64,000 nucleotides of DNA from Leptidea sinapis (GCF_905404315.1 NC_066265.1:30032501-30096500), one strand, 5' to 3'; shown: positions 10,494 to 20,276, counted from the stretch's first letter. Translations and numbers: made by a program. Notes: a model not told the origin generated them from the letters alone.

Positions 10494-10968
10494 TTGAACC
10501 GACTTCAAAATAGGAGGAGATTCTCAATTAGTCGGTATTTTTTTTATGTTTGTTACCTCAAAAGTTTTAACTGGGTGAACCGATTTTGATAATTCATTTT
10601 TTTATTTGAAAGTTGGTGCTTCCCGTGTGGTCCCATTGTAATTTGGTCCAGATCTGACAATGGCATCCATGAGAAAACCATAAATTTGCTATACATACGT
10701 ATAGCAAAGTAATAAGATAAATTTATTCGTAAATTTACTCAATATCGCGTAAACTGATTTCGATGATTGTTTTTTATTGGAAAAGAAATACTTCAAAGAT
10801 AGTTTGGTGAGAGTTTGGTTAGGTTCTGATTACGGAATCCATGGCAAAGTAACGGAACTCTTCAATTAAGCGCTTACGTTCATTGCTGCATTGAAAAATT
10901 TTGTATATCTAAACATGTTTAGACAAATTCTTAGTTAGTGTACTTCAAATTCACTAAAAATCAAAAAA
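10494..10968. repeat. Dispersed 'aaccgacttc' repeat
   Basis: Starts with aaccgacttcaaaataggag and continues with gggtgaaccgattttgat and tgcttcccgtgtggtcccat. Versions lie at 18.04-18.17 and 18.31-18.45 kb, on the minus strand at 31.6-31.8 kb, and at 48.0-48.26 kb. It is very frequent in butterflies and moths to my knowledge. I cannot assign a class; no transposase or RT is visible. Confidence 0.6.
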
Positions 10969-11365
10969 TTAACAAACAAACAACCGACTTCAAAAACACT
11001 ATTCCAAAACAATAGATATAATATGCACTAAAAAGTATTAAAATAATTGCGTATTTTTATACAATCTAATTAATAAATTTAATTCTAGTTACGATTATTG
11101 TAATTTTTGGAGTCGGTGTCATCCAAGATAGGTTTGTAACTACATACATAGTTATAGGTGAGATGTGCTTGAGTCGTGAGGAGGCGAGAGTCGAGAGCGG
11201 GTCGCGGCGGAAGGACATCGATTCCAAAAATAACAATAATCGTAACTAGAATTAGATTTATTAATTAGATTGTATAAAAATACGCAATTATTTTAATACT
11301 TTTTAGTGCGTATTATATCTATTGTTTTGAAATAGTGTTTTTAAAGTCGGTTGTTTATTTGTTAA
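10969..11365. mobile_element. Foldback with ~141-bp inverted arms
   Basis: Arms 10969-11109 and 11223-11365 are near-identical reverse complements with few mismatches, enclosing about 113 bp of GC-richer sequence (gagagcgggtcgcggcgg). The arms begin ttaacaaacaaacaaccgac. The same arm sequence occurs alone near 48.03-48.09 kb (atacaatctaa, tctagttacgattattg), and the core phrase is shared with 31.62-31.68 kb. There is no ORF. It can form a long hairpin. Confidence 0.8.
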
Positions 11366-12230
11366 AAAATTTTTTTACCTTGCTATATCTCTGTTAGAGA
11401 TGTTCTCTTTCGCAAGCTTTAATTGTCTTTACGCTAGTATATAGTAAGTCGTTGGTGCTTACACTTACAGATATACATGTTCATCAACAGAATAATTTAA
11501 AGTTTATCTATACAGATATATTTTTTCCATGTAAAGGACAGTTAATATGTTGTTAACGAAAATAATAGTTATTTATGCAACGGGTATTAAAATTTAAAAC
11601 ACGAATGTGGGTTATAATAGTATCACATAAGTATTTTAATACTTAATTATCAACAGTTGCATTCAAGACTTTATCTACACCCATAATATGAATCCTCTTT
11701 AAAAGATTCTGAAACAGTTAGCTTACTGCTAACATTTAAAAAGCCAGTCATAGTAACCATAATATCATATAATGTTGTACTGAATTTCATTACAACACTC
11801 GATTGGATGATGTAATGGTTGGGTCATTAATTGGTGTTTTAATGTTGGCAATAAGCTTACTTTTATAGATTCTTTAATGGAAGACTTAAAGCATGGGTGT
11901 AGATAAATTTTCTTTAAACCTATCTCTGGATACGTGCAATAAATAAAGTGGGGCATTCCTCACCCGGTCAACTATTTGTAGGGCGGGACGTTTTATGAAA
12001 TACGCTGGAATAACTCGACAGTTCCCATTCCTGTCAATGCTCTAGATACCATTCCCTGCTGCAGCGCTCTAGCACCGCGTCCCTCAAATAACCCATTTTT
12101 CCACTCAGACTTATTTAAAACCTTTTAAGGTTAAATTGAGGGCTTTTTGTTCCACTTACACTTACTGGTAAATTTAAATTGTACTATTTCACACAATAAA
12201 CTTATTTTCTCAAAATGATTGTATGGTATT
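11366..12230. other. AT-rich stretch with minor repeat phrases
   Basis: A phrase near 11430-11450 (tctttacgctagtatatag) recurs in variant form near 23.20 and 30.22 kb. Frames up to 63 codons on the minus strand are unsupported. Nothing else recognised. Confidence 0.35.
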
Positions 12231-12231
12231 A

Positions 12232-12285
12232 TATTGATAATTATGGATTGTCGCAAGGTAACGTTTACTTCAATATTTTTTATGT
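12232..12285 (+). repeat. Penelope-like terminus fragment
   Basis: Phrases ataattatggatt and cgcaaggtaacgtttacttc match, with substitutions, the segment beside the ribozyme-like motifs at 17.05 and 44.52 kb. A short relic. Confidence 0.35.
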
Positions 12286-12311
12286 ATTGTATATTTCTTT
12301 TATTGCAAGTG

Positions 12312-12602
12312 GAGTACAAGTTAAGTGATTACCGCCCCCCACATTTTCCTATAACTCCAGAGGAAACATAGGAGCGTTGCTGGCTCTTTAAAAGTGTACG
12401 CGCTTTTTTAAGGTATGGCCTATAACTGATAACAACGCCTCGAAAATACCCTTTACATAGTTTCGTTATACGTAGAAGAGAGTTAAGTACTTGAAAATCG
12501 CACTGTAGATGGAAGACAGACATCTTCATCAGAAATGGTTGGGATGGAATCTAAGTTTGCGATATGCCATGCGAAGGTGGAATTCCGCAAGATTCCTTGA
12601 TT
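12312..12602 (-). mobile_element. LINE-A 3' end, decayed
   Basis: Reverse-strand copy with the order agtgattaccgcc, ccagaggaaacatagg, gtgtacgcgcttttt and gcgaaggtggaattcc, all landmarks of LINE-A but with many changes. No A-tail remains. Confidence 0.65.
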
Positions 12603-12734
12603 CTATCATTGCTATTTGTTTAAAAAGAGCTAATACCCTTCCATCAGTTTAGTCTTCCAAGACTGGGTTCGATATGATAATAATTGATAGGGAAAATAAT
12701 ATGATCCCATTATTTTTTTGGCCTATGGCAGTGT

Positions 12735-12915
12735 TGACCGATATCAATACAACCCGCATCACGTTGACTTCTGGCATTCCACAACCGTGCGTTTTTCAAG
12801 AAATTTCTAGTCTCATACAGCCACTGTGTGGAATCAATTACCGGCTGCTGTTTTCTTTAACCGATACGACTTAGGGACCTTCAAGAAAATACCAAAAAGA
12901 CCGACAACGTATCTC
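12735..12915 (+). pseudogene. LINE-B RT C-terminus fragment
   Basis: In the frame starting at 12826 it reads LWNQLPAAVFF and RYDLGTFKK, matching the C-terminus of LINE-A/B. The NQLPA version agrees better with the LINE-B copy at 44.56-44.91 kb (NQLPAGVLPNRY). It is frameshifted against its own upstream part. Confidence 0.55.
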
Positions 12916-12989
12916 TGGACCCATGGTGTTACGGATGTCCATGAGCTGTTGCCTCACCACTCAGCAACACGTGAGACTCCCGCACGTTT

Positions 12990-13100
12990 GCCCGCTCTTA
13001 GCTCAGTTGGTTAGAGCACCGGCACGGAACGTCGGAGGTCGTGGGTTCGAATCCCGCATCGTTCATAAAATTTTGTTTTTCAGATTTTATGTGTGCCCCT
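12990..13100 (+). repeat. tRNA-derived SINE, copy 2
   Basis: The tRNA-like part is 12993-13065. Its anticodon arm is well formed: CCGGC and GTCGG enclose the loop ACGGAAC. The T-arm is GTGGGTTCGAATCCCGC and the 3' acceptor strand ATCGTTC, followed by A and the usual aaaattttgtttttc tail. The 5' acceptor strand does not pair, so it is not a functional tRNA gene. Confidence 0.75.
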
Positions 13101-13170
13101 CTTATATTTTAAAAGAAAAAATACTTAATAAAGTAGAATACTATCGAACAATTATGATTGTTATTTATCT

Positions 13171-13200
13171 TTTTAACACCCAGTATACAGGGTGTTAAAA
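13171..13200. repeat. Perfect 11-bp hairpin
   Basis: TTTTAACACCC and GGGTGTTAAAA flank an 8-base loop. It may be two transposon ends meeting head to head, because cagggtgttaaaa-like termini are common in insect elements. Confidence 0.6.
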
Positions 13201-13584
13201 GAAGTCGCTTGTAAAGGACTTAAATGCAAGCCAGGCTGAACTTGACTTATTCGTTTCAGAAATTAGACATTCCATACACGTTACATATCCCAGACGCAAG
13301 GAGACTGGGAGAGTTTTCATTTGGACAATCAAGATGGCGGAAATCGAATCCATGACCCGCTACAAAGCTGATACAAAGTAATAGTAAATGAGTATTATTT
13401 TGGAGACCAAGCGTAATATAAAAGATATTATAACAGAATACATTAAAACGCGTGTAATTAAAACGTAAACTTACAGATGATCACCTTGTATTATAAAGAC
13501 TACTACTACTAAGAGAAGGAATACATCGGCATCACATCACTATTTGACTAATTCGACTTAACCGAGCAGTAGGCCTAACAAGTT
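13201..13584. other. Unassigned spacer
   Basis: Contains aattcgacttaaccgagcag shared with 1.26 kb. No frame or repeat boundary recognised. Confidence 0.35.
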
Positions 13585-14215
13585 TACGCATAAAAGGCAT
13601 TTAATTTTCTCAAAATTGATTCCTTTAGAATTATTTTTGATGTCATTTCGAATAACTACTAGATACTACTACCGCTTCGGAAACAAATGGCGCTCTGAGG
13701 GAGAAGAAGGGGTGCAAGGAACTCTCCCAGCATTCTTTTTTTGCGCTCTTTTCAATAGAAATATATAATATTGTACAGTCATTTCTATCGCTATAAAATA
13801 ATCACAATCTAGTCCCAGGCTGTCCGATCATTTAGATATTCAGCAGTGGAGTAATAGGATTTACGACAGAGCCATTTTTTTTATAAAACATTTAAATTTA
13901 TTTATAGATAATGCCTGATCAGTGGCTGGGACTTTATTATAGAAGTGTATATATTTACCCTTAAAGCTATTATGTATCTTATGAAGCCTACTAGAATTCG
14001 TTACAAGCAATCCCTTATTTCTAGTGTTATAATAATGAAAATCACTATAAAGAGCAAAAAGGTGACGATTTTTGTGAACATATATTAAATTTTCATAAAT
14101 GTACTGACAATAAACAGTCATAATATTTATTTCTTTAAATTTTTCTTTGAGAGACTGTCTATAACCAAGCTGATATATAGCACGAACAGCTCTCTTATTT
14201 TTATGTTTATACCTA
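13585..14215 (-). mobile_element. LINE-D 3' end
   Basis: In sense orientation the RT C-terminal frame runs from about 14208 to the stop at 13861: KRAVRAIYQLGYRQSLKEKF, then TVYCQYIYENLIYVHKN, YYNTRNKGLLV and HFYNKVPATDQ. It parallels LINE-C closely (KRAIRAIYNLG, YNKIPEN), so the two are sister families. The 3' UTR follows with gcgcaaaaaaag and gagtttcttgc-type phrases and ends ggaatcaattttgagaaa. Other copies: 49.09-49.58 kb, and tails at 19.8, 30.5, 41.35 and 45.97 kb. Confidence 0.75.
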
Positions 14216-14290
14216 CTTATAAAATTATGATTATGACAGTTTCAAATTCGCTATTCTATCTACATACATTATCAAGAACAATCAAAGATA
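14216..14290 (-). repeat. LINE-C-like fragment joined to LINE-D
   Basis: In sense orientation ttcttgataatgtatgtag and gaaactgtcataatcataat match LINE-C (5.45-5.52 kb), not the D reading frame. It sits directly upstream of the D copy, which suggests a template switch or a junction of two insertions. Confidence 0.5.
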
Positions 14291-14942
14291 TCTCACAAAT
14301 AGGGTTGCCAGGCGTACTCTTAAATAGAGTATTGTTCTCTATAATCTATAACACTAATAGAGTTTGCTAAAATACTCTTTTTAACACAATTTTTACGATA
14401 GTAGTGCCAGTCATGTAACTATTTACTGTTAATATGTTGGTATCCGCAATTCCTCATGTGATATTCGGACGTTTCTGAACGCAGCCACTAATGTCATTAT
14501 TTCAATGTCAAGTCAAAAGTTGTTTCGAAAAACTTCAAAAGGAAAATTATATTTTTTTTTTTCAGAAACAAACGGTTATACAAAACTTTTAACAATTTAT
14601 ACTTAACAATACTTAAAAACCTATAGTTTCCTTTATTTTTAAACATAATGAACTAGATTTGCGCTACATAGAGGTAATATTAAAAAAAATTCGATATTTG
14701 ACATAAAAATGAAATATACTCATATATAAAAAGGTAGAGGATATTATAAAGATACAAATAGATTATATCATTAAATTAACAAATCAAGAAAGAGTTTATT
14801 TGAAACTTTTGTTTAAATTTATTTTAGACAATTATCAAAGAAAACATCTGTGTCAACTAGATTTTCATTATCATTAAAGTGTTTACAAGCACGCTTAATA
14901 AAAGAATTTGCGCCATAAAGTGTTCTACTACGTGGTATATAA
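14291..14942. other. Unassigned, partial repeat
   Basis: Near 14304-14345 ggttgccaggcgtactct recurs in variant form near 16.2-16.3 kb and 27.03-27.1 kb, so an unnamed repeat is likely. The rest is AT-rich. Confidence 0.35.
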
Positions 14943-15260
14943 AAATTTTATGGAGAACTCCAACCAGAAATTCCGCAAAAACCTTGGTTCTCAAAATGTA
15001 AGATACATAATAAAACAATAATCTCAACTATATGCCGCTTACGTTTAAACTACGCCTGCACTCCAGTTTTTCTAGCTAAACTTAGAATAAGAGATTATTC
15101 TCTATGTGACTGTGGCCTTGATGAGGGAAACATGGATCATTTGTTCTTCATTTGTCCTTTAATGCAATATTCTCTGTACAATTTTATACCCGCTGAAGTC
15201 CCCCGTCCAACTTCCATTAATTGTCTCTTCTCCCTAGTGTTACAAATATTAAAACCATAA
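14943..15260 (+). pseudogene. LINE ORF2 C-terminus, frame intact
   Basis: One uninterrupted frame of about 105 codons ends at TAA 15258-15260. It reads IPQKPWFSK, then ICRLRLNYACTPVFLAKLRI, then CDCGLDEGNMDHLFFICP. The C-x-C-G...H-x4-C pattern is the zinc-binding-like C-terminal signature of Jockey/I-type LINE ORF2 proteins, which lies after the RT (and sometimes RNase H) domain. There is no ATG at its 5' edge; a TAA at 14940-14942 bounds it, so it is a 5'-truncated insertion. The absence of stops over 100 codons suggests a younger insertion than the LINE-A copies around it. Confidence 0.65.
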
Positions 15261-15689
15261 GTCTGCTTTACTTTAATTCCATAGACAATGTTGGTTCTCT
15301 CTAATCTGCCTCCTGACAACTTAACCTCCTCTTTGTTCAGTAAGTTGTCAATCGGTTACTAACCTGTTTAACACAAACGTTCAGCAAGCCAGTCGAGCGA
15401 GCAACAACAGTCGCCTGGCATGGTTGCTTGCCAATACCATATTCGTACATTAAGTGAAGTAATATGAGGAGTAATTGTAAATTCTAATAAAGCACTTATT
15501 GTGAAGACGTTTTACTGGCTTGACCTTAAAACTAGTTTACACTCCTTTTGTAAATATTTTATGTAAATATATTAAAATAAATAAGATTAAGTTGTAAATA
15601 TGATTTAGTACTTATATTAACTAATAATTTAAGTAATTCTATCTGTGTATGTCCTTTATAGTCTAACAGCAATACTATTTTAAAGGAAT
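15261..15689. other. Probable LINE 3' UTR, then spacer
   Basis: The 3' side of the preceding LINE fragment. No clear tail; the AT content rises after 15540. Includes tcaagccagtaaaacg-like text in reverse. No gene. Confidence 0.3.
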
Positions 15690-15990
15690 TTGCCAATAAT
15701 ATTTCAAAACATCAAGAATTATTTCGTAAAAAATACTCTCTGGTGTTATAATGAAATTGTTCCACAGCGGAACTGTCAAACCGTGCGTCACTAAATTCTC
15801 TCATAGAAAGTAGTATGTCCATACAAAACAAATATTAAAAAGAAAAAATAATTATGGGTCCCAAATCGAAATAAGAACTATCCTATCTCTCAAGTTGGAC
15901 CGAACTGCACTCCATGAAGTAATCCCCATTAAAATCCGTTCATTAGTTTAGGAGTCCATCGCGGCCAATCAACGTGTCACTTAGATTTGT
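15690..15990 (-). mobile_element. Helitron fragment lacking ends
   Basis: Shares gttataatg..aattgtt, aaaccgtgcgtca, aattctctca and attatgggtcccaaatc with the intact Helitron at 33.75-34.11 kb, in the same orientation, but neither CTAG nor TC terminus is preserved. Confidence 0.6.
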
Positions 15991-16199
15991 TTCAGATATT
16001 ATAAGAAAATAAAATTTTATGTAATCTTAACACCGATCATTACCGTTAAAATTAGAAGGCACATACTCAAAGCTTGGTAGTCTACTTTAAAGTGATACTG
16101 GCAAATGCATGGTGTGTCTTCCACAGAAGCCACAGTAGGAAGAATACAATAGAAGTGTTTTGAGGTTACGTAAATATTGGCAGAGTACAAAAAAATACC

Positions 16200-16310
16200 T
16201 TTTTAAAAATGAGACTCTTTTTTGGAAGTCCGTACTCTTTATTTACCTTCTTGGAAATCAGATATACTCTATTTCTTCTAAAAAAAGTTGGCAATCCTAC
16301 TCACGAACCG
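16200..16310. repeat. 'tactctattt' repeat
   Basis: Phrases gtactctttatttacc and gatatactctatttcttct, followed by gttggcaatcctac, recur at 27.03-27.11 kb. A short end-like phrase is at 14.31 kb. The class is unknown. Confidence 0.4.
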
Positions 16311-16840
16311 CAAGCTGAAGTACGATTCCTCATTCCAAATTCTGAAGATAAACTAAATCAATGTTTAAATTTAAAAAAAAATGGTATACCTACGCATAGC
16401 AACAAAAATAAAATAATAAACTTTTCTACAGAGATAAGGTCAAAACCTAAACGTTTAAAAATTATTTATGTTTATTAGTTTTATATTATGTTCGTCCGTG
16501 ATATGAAGAGATATCGTAAATCTAAGGAGTGACCTTGAGCAACCTTGCAGCGGTCGGTAGCCAAGAGTAATAATATACGGGTGACATAAATTGTGCCAAC
16601 TCAAGGAAACGTCGCTTCAACGACCGCTTTATGTCGCGTTTTAATGTTTAAGCCCGATCCCCTCCCGCCACCCGCTCCCCTCCAAACAAACACGCAATCC
16701 GCACACATCTTTACGAGAGCATAAAAGTGGTTCGTGTTCTATAATAATATTAATCATGAATCACTACATAATATTGTAAAACAATGTCCTCCGCCGCGTC
16801 TGTCTGTCTGTCTGTTCGCGATAAACTCAAAATCCAATTG
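16311..16840. other. Unassigned, with C-rich promoter-like patch
   Basis: At 16650-16740 a pyrimidine-rich block (cccgatcccctcccgccacc) is followed by gcataaaagtgg, a weak TATA-like site. A CTGT microsatellite lies near 16799-16815. No transcript can be supported. Confidence 0.3.
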
Positions 16841-16845
16841 GTTTG

Positions 16846-17090
16846 AGTTTTCTTTAGTGTTAATTCCGCCAATATTTGTCTTTTAAACAATTCGACACGT
16901 GTTTCCATGGCGTGATGTCAAAATCTGGATTTTTGCGAGTCAGCATTGTCTGAGGATGCCTCGTGTAGAGATGAAACACGTGCCGAATTGTTTAAAAGAC
17001 AAATATTGGCGGAATTAACACTAAAAAAAACTCAAAACATTTGGATAATTATGGATTTCCGCAAAGTAACACCTACTTCAATAAATATTC
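16846..17090 (+). mobile_element. Penelope-like terminus, inverted pair
   Basis: Arms of about 60 bp at 16846-16905 and 16974-17033 are reverse complements (taattccgccaatatttgtc and its complement). The right arm carries a hammerhead-like core at 16950-16982. Penelope-like retroelements often end in direct or inverted pseudo-LTR repeats, and hammerhead motifs have been reported in them. The downstream phrase attatggatttccgcaaagt is shared with 44.52 kb. No RT or GIY-YIG domain is present here. Confidence 0.5.
16950..16982 (+). ncRNA. Hammerhead-like motif, degraded
   Basis: CTGAGGA at 16950-16956, stem II GCCTC/GAGAT (only three pairs left), loop GTGTA, and GAAA at 16973-16976. The stem III palindrome is broken (ACACGTGC). 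Probably inactive. Confidence 0.4.
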
Positions 17091-17565
17091 ATAAACTCAA
17101 AAACTACTGCACTGATTTTCATGCTGATATTTGTTGGAGATATACTTTATGGTGGAATTGTGTTTTTAATCTAGGTCTACAGACGGTATATGTCTATCTC
17201 TTAATAATAACATACTGTATCCATTTTAATACTTTAAAAAATTGGCAAGAATAAAGCGGTTGTGTAAGAGCTGTTTACATAAATACTATATTAATCCTCA
17301 TACTTTTATAATTACAAATGAATGATTTTACAATTCAGAAAAAATTTTTGCTTCATTTGAATTCACTATCATTCATTATTTATTTCCGATGGCCTTAGAC
17401 TACATTATTCCCGAATATTTACATCTTTTTTTTCTATTGAACAGCGTCTGTCGGGTCAGCTATGTTATTTATAAAGCTTGTTAAAATAAATCAATGAGTA
17501 TAATACTGCAAAGTTTTTGGTATTTGCAATACTTTTTTTTTATGTAACGTAAGCACGATAGTATG
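17091..17565. other. AT-rich stretch, nothing recognised
   Basis: The 102-codon frame at 16946-17254 begins inside the inverted repeat and is unsupported. Confidence 0.4.
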
Positions 17566-17950
17566 TATACTTTGTGATGTTTTTAAAGTGATAACCGTCA
17601 CTTCTGGGTTTTATTACACAAATAAAATTGAAAACTGACAAACACCTTAAAAACAAAACAAATTGTTGAGATCTGCAAAAGCGACATCTGAAGTTAATTT
17701 CCTAATATGCAAATACTGGGGTTGAGCAGGTAGAGTGAGCAGTAGAGAACTGTAGAGTAGATCCTGTAGATGAAGCCACAACCTAAGAGTTGAACAAAGC
17801 ATACAAGATTTTATCAAAGAAACGTCACTCGAACGGTTGGCTCAGTTGGAAAGAGCGCTCGCACGGAACGCGAGAGGTCGCGGGTTCAAATCCGCATCGT
17901 TCATAAAAAATTATTTTCAGTTTTTTTTGTGTACGATAATATATTTAATA
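17566..17950 (+). repeat. tRNA-derived SINE, copy 3 (best preserved)
   Basis: The tRNA-like part is 17831-17903. Acceptor GAACGGT (17831-17837) pairs fully with ATCGTTC (17896-17902, one G-U). The anticodon arm CTCGC / ACGGAAC / GCGAG (17858-17874) is perfect, and the T-arm is short by one base. The body shows gataaccgtcacttctgg, tcctaatatgcaaatactgg and gagttgaacaaagc, as in copies 1 and 4. Position 33 of the loop is C instead of U, so it is not a standard tRNA. Confidence 0.8.
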
Positions 17951-18450
17951 CGATATGCCTAATTAAAAAAACATCCATGATTCAGAAACACACATCCATA
18001 TTCATCACAAATGTACATCGGGATTCGAACTTTTTTAACCGACTTCAAAAAAGAGGAGGTTCTCAATTCGATCGGTATTTTTAAGTATGTTTATGTTTAA
18101 GTGATTATGTAAATCTATGTAAATAAATATGTATATCAGATCATAAATCTCAGAAAGATTTATGATCTGATTCATCGTTCATAAAAAATTATTTTCAGTT
18201 TTTTTTGTGTACGATAATATATTTAATACGATATGCCTAATTAAAAAAACATCCATGATTCAGAAACACACATCCATATTCATCACAAATGTACATCGGG
18301 ATTCGAACTTTTTTAACCGACTTCAAAAAAGAGGAGGTTCTCAATTCGATCGGTATTTTTAAGTATGTTTATGTTTAAGTGATTATGTAAATCTATGTAA
18401 ATAAATATGTATATCAGATCATAAATCTCAGAAAGATTTATGATCTGATT
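17895..18450. repeat. Exact 278-bp tandem duplication
   Basis: 17895-18172 and 18173-18450 are identical base for base as far as I can read. Each unit starts inside the 3' end of the SINE tRNA (catcgttcataaaa), contains a SINE-L remnant (acatccatattcatcac), an 'aaccgacttc' repeat, and ends in a 16-bp-stem hairpin around atcataaatct (first copy about 18136-18172). Confidence 0.95.
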
Positions 18451-18556
18451 TACATGATTCATCTCTAGTTTGATGTGGAATGTTTACCATTTGGTCCCAT
18501 AGTAATTTTACATAGCTTGGCAAAGTACATTTTATAAACATTTTTTTCATAAAACA
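18451..18556. other. Unassigned spacer
   Basis: Contains tttggtcccatagtaatttt, a variant of the 'aaccgacttc' repeat interior. Confidence 0.4.
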
Positions 18557-19179
18557 AATCTTATAACCATATTTACAATACTATGACTACATGAAATTAA
18601 AACTATCATTACGTGGAAGCGTACCAAGAATACTGGCAGCATTTCCGCGTTGGATTAGATCCGTTGACCGAGATAGCTGCCAGCGCTTGGGTTTCCAGTA
18701 GCCTTATTGAGGCGCGAATATAGAATTTGAACAATCTCCGCGCCTCTGGGCCCCACGGGCCAAGTGTCTAAATAAAGGGCACAAAGAATCTATCTGTATG
18801 TATCCACCAACATAATTCAAAAATTCTGAAATTTTAATTATTGTTCCTACTTTTTACATATTTTACTTTCTTATAAATTTATCTATATTTTAGTATAGTA
18901 TATATTATGTGTGTCTATATTTTTGACACTTCTTACCCTTTTAATGTACTGCCTTTCTCTTTTATTGTATTACAAATGGTTGCCTGGAAGAGATCACTAT
19001 ATAGTGATAAGGCCGCCATTTGCACCATATCATGTAATTATGTATGTTAGTAATTAAGTTATATTTTGTTAATGTGGTGTCAAAAAAGTGTAATAAATAA
19101 ATAAATAAATAAATAAAGATGTATGACTCACTGAGACCAACATATTTGCGACGCTAGCCGTCTTCGGCAGTCGAAGCTT
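18557..19179 (-). mobile_element. Nuclease-like element, interrupted by a LINE
   Basis: 18557-18786 and 19115-19179 match the element at 62.94-63.63 kb (cttataac.atatttacaatact, gctgccagcgcttggg, ccccacgggccaagtgtct, atgtatgactcactgagacc). The match breaks after ggcacaaag and resumes at aaagatgtatg, so 18787-19114 is an insertion with a 4-bp AAAG duplication. This copy has the undeleted centre that the tandem units at 63.1 kb lack. The frame is broken. Confidence 0.8.
18787..19114 (+). mobile_element. 5'-truncated LINE with AAAT tail
   Basis: Non-coding 3' end with ggttgcctggaagagatc and gataaggccgccattt, a phrase familiar from lepidopteran LINE 3' UTRs, then gtgtaataaataaataaat. AAAG at 18783-18786 and 19115-19118 is the likely target duplication. 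Confidence 0.75.
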
Positions 19180-19416
19180 TTTTTTACATCAAATAAATCT
19201 CTACCACCGTTTCGCTTTGAGAGTGAATAAAGAGCCAAAGAAAATATATATATTTTTTTTATAATGTAAATACTGTGAAAGTTAAAAATACAATTTATAC
19301 ACTACATGCCAATATTAATTAAGTATTGTGCTCCGCTCATTGTTTGAAGTGTCATTCACTGAATTATTTGTATTGCGAATATATAGATGTTTCTAAGTCA
19401 AAAAGATAGAATATAA
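19180..19416. other. Unassigned spacer
   Basis: AT-rich with T- and TA-runs, nothing recognised. Confidence 0.4.
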
Positions 19417-19617
19417 TCCTTAATTAGTCATAATCATGGCACCCGTTCGATGACATCAGGCAAACTTGAAGTACCTAGAGTAAACAATTACTTTGGCGAT
19501 AGAAATTTAAAGAAAAGAATACCATATCTGCTTAATAGTTTGCCAGACGTCATCCGACGGGAACCAAACAAAAATAAATTTAAAAAACTATTGAATCAAT
19601 ATTTATTGGTGCAGTAA
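19417..19617 (+). pseudogene. LINE RT C-terminal fragment, another family
   Basis: Open frame bounded by TAA at 19414-19416 and ending TAA 19615-19617. It reads TRSMTSGKLEVPRVNNYFG, then LLNSLPDVIRR and FKKLLNQYLL. The layout TR...L.VPR...G.R....P.LLNSLP..IR....FK..L is a recurrent LINE C-terminus. There is no stop inside the 66 codons. Confidence 0.6.
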
Positions 19618-19845
19618 CATTTGTAAAATACGCTTTAAGATTTATTTTATGAGACTCGCTCGATCCTGTAGACAAACTGGGTAAACAGTTTTACAGGACT
19701 TTGTATTATTTTAAGAAGAAACTGTATGTTTGTAATAATATAAGGAAAAAATAGAATAGTCAAAAAAAAATTTGAAATGACATCAAAAATAATTCTAAAG
19801 GAATCAACTTTAAGAAGATAAATGCCTTTTATGTCTCTGTGCCTT
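19618..19845 (+). repeat. LINE 3' UTR ending in a LINE-D tail phrase
   Basis: Near 19774-19838 gaaatgacatcaaaaataat, tctaaaggaatcaactttaa and aaatgccttttatg match the sense 3' end of LINE-D. The preceding ORF may therefore belong to a relative of LINE-D, or the tail may be a separate insertion. Confidence 0.45.
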
Positions 19846-20106
19846 TCAAAATATAGGTTCCAGATAAGTAGTAAAGACGAACATTAGTATATGATTCTAA
19901 AACCATGTCCGACACACGCTGCATCTTATGGTGTAAGTCAGTGTTTCCCAAACATTGTCCTGCCGTGGCCCGGTAATTCACACTACCCCTTAGTGACCCA
20001 CATAATACTTTAAAACCCAAGCAGGTCGCATTAGGTAAAATAATACACATTTATTAATAGTCAAAATTTTATAATATTATTAATAGAAAAAAGATATTAA
20101 TATATA

Positions 20107-20276
20107 CTGGGCAAATGAGACTAAACATCTTATGTCTCAAGATGACGAGCGCAATTGTAGTTCCGCTTAGAATTTTTGGGGTTTTTCAAGAAGCGGCTCT
20201 GCATTGTAATGGGCAGGGCGTATCAATTACCATCAGCTGAACGTCTCGCTAAATCGCCTGTTTAGTCATAAAATTT
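20107..20276 (+). repeat. S3 repeat, truncated
   Basis: Starts at tgggcaaatgagac and ends ttagtcataaaat; the 3' half of S3 with several substitutions. Confidence 0.75.

Noticed and set aside
16946..17254. 102-codon plus-strand frame
   Set aside because: Begins inside an inverted repeat of a Penelope-like terminus and continues in AT-rich DNA; chance.
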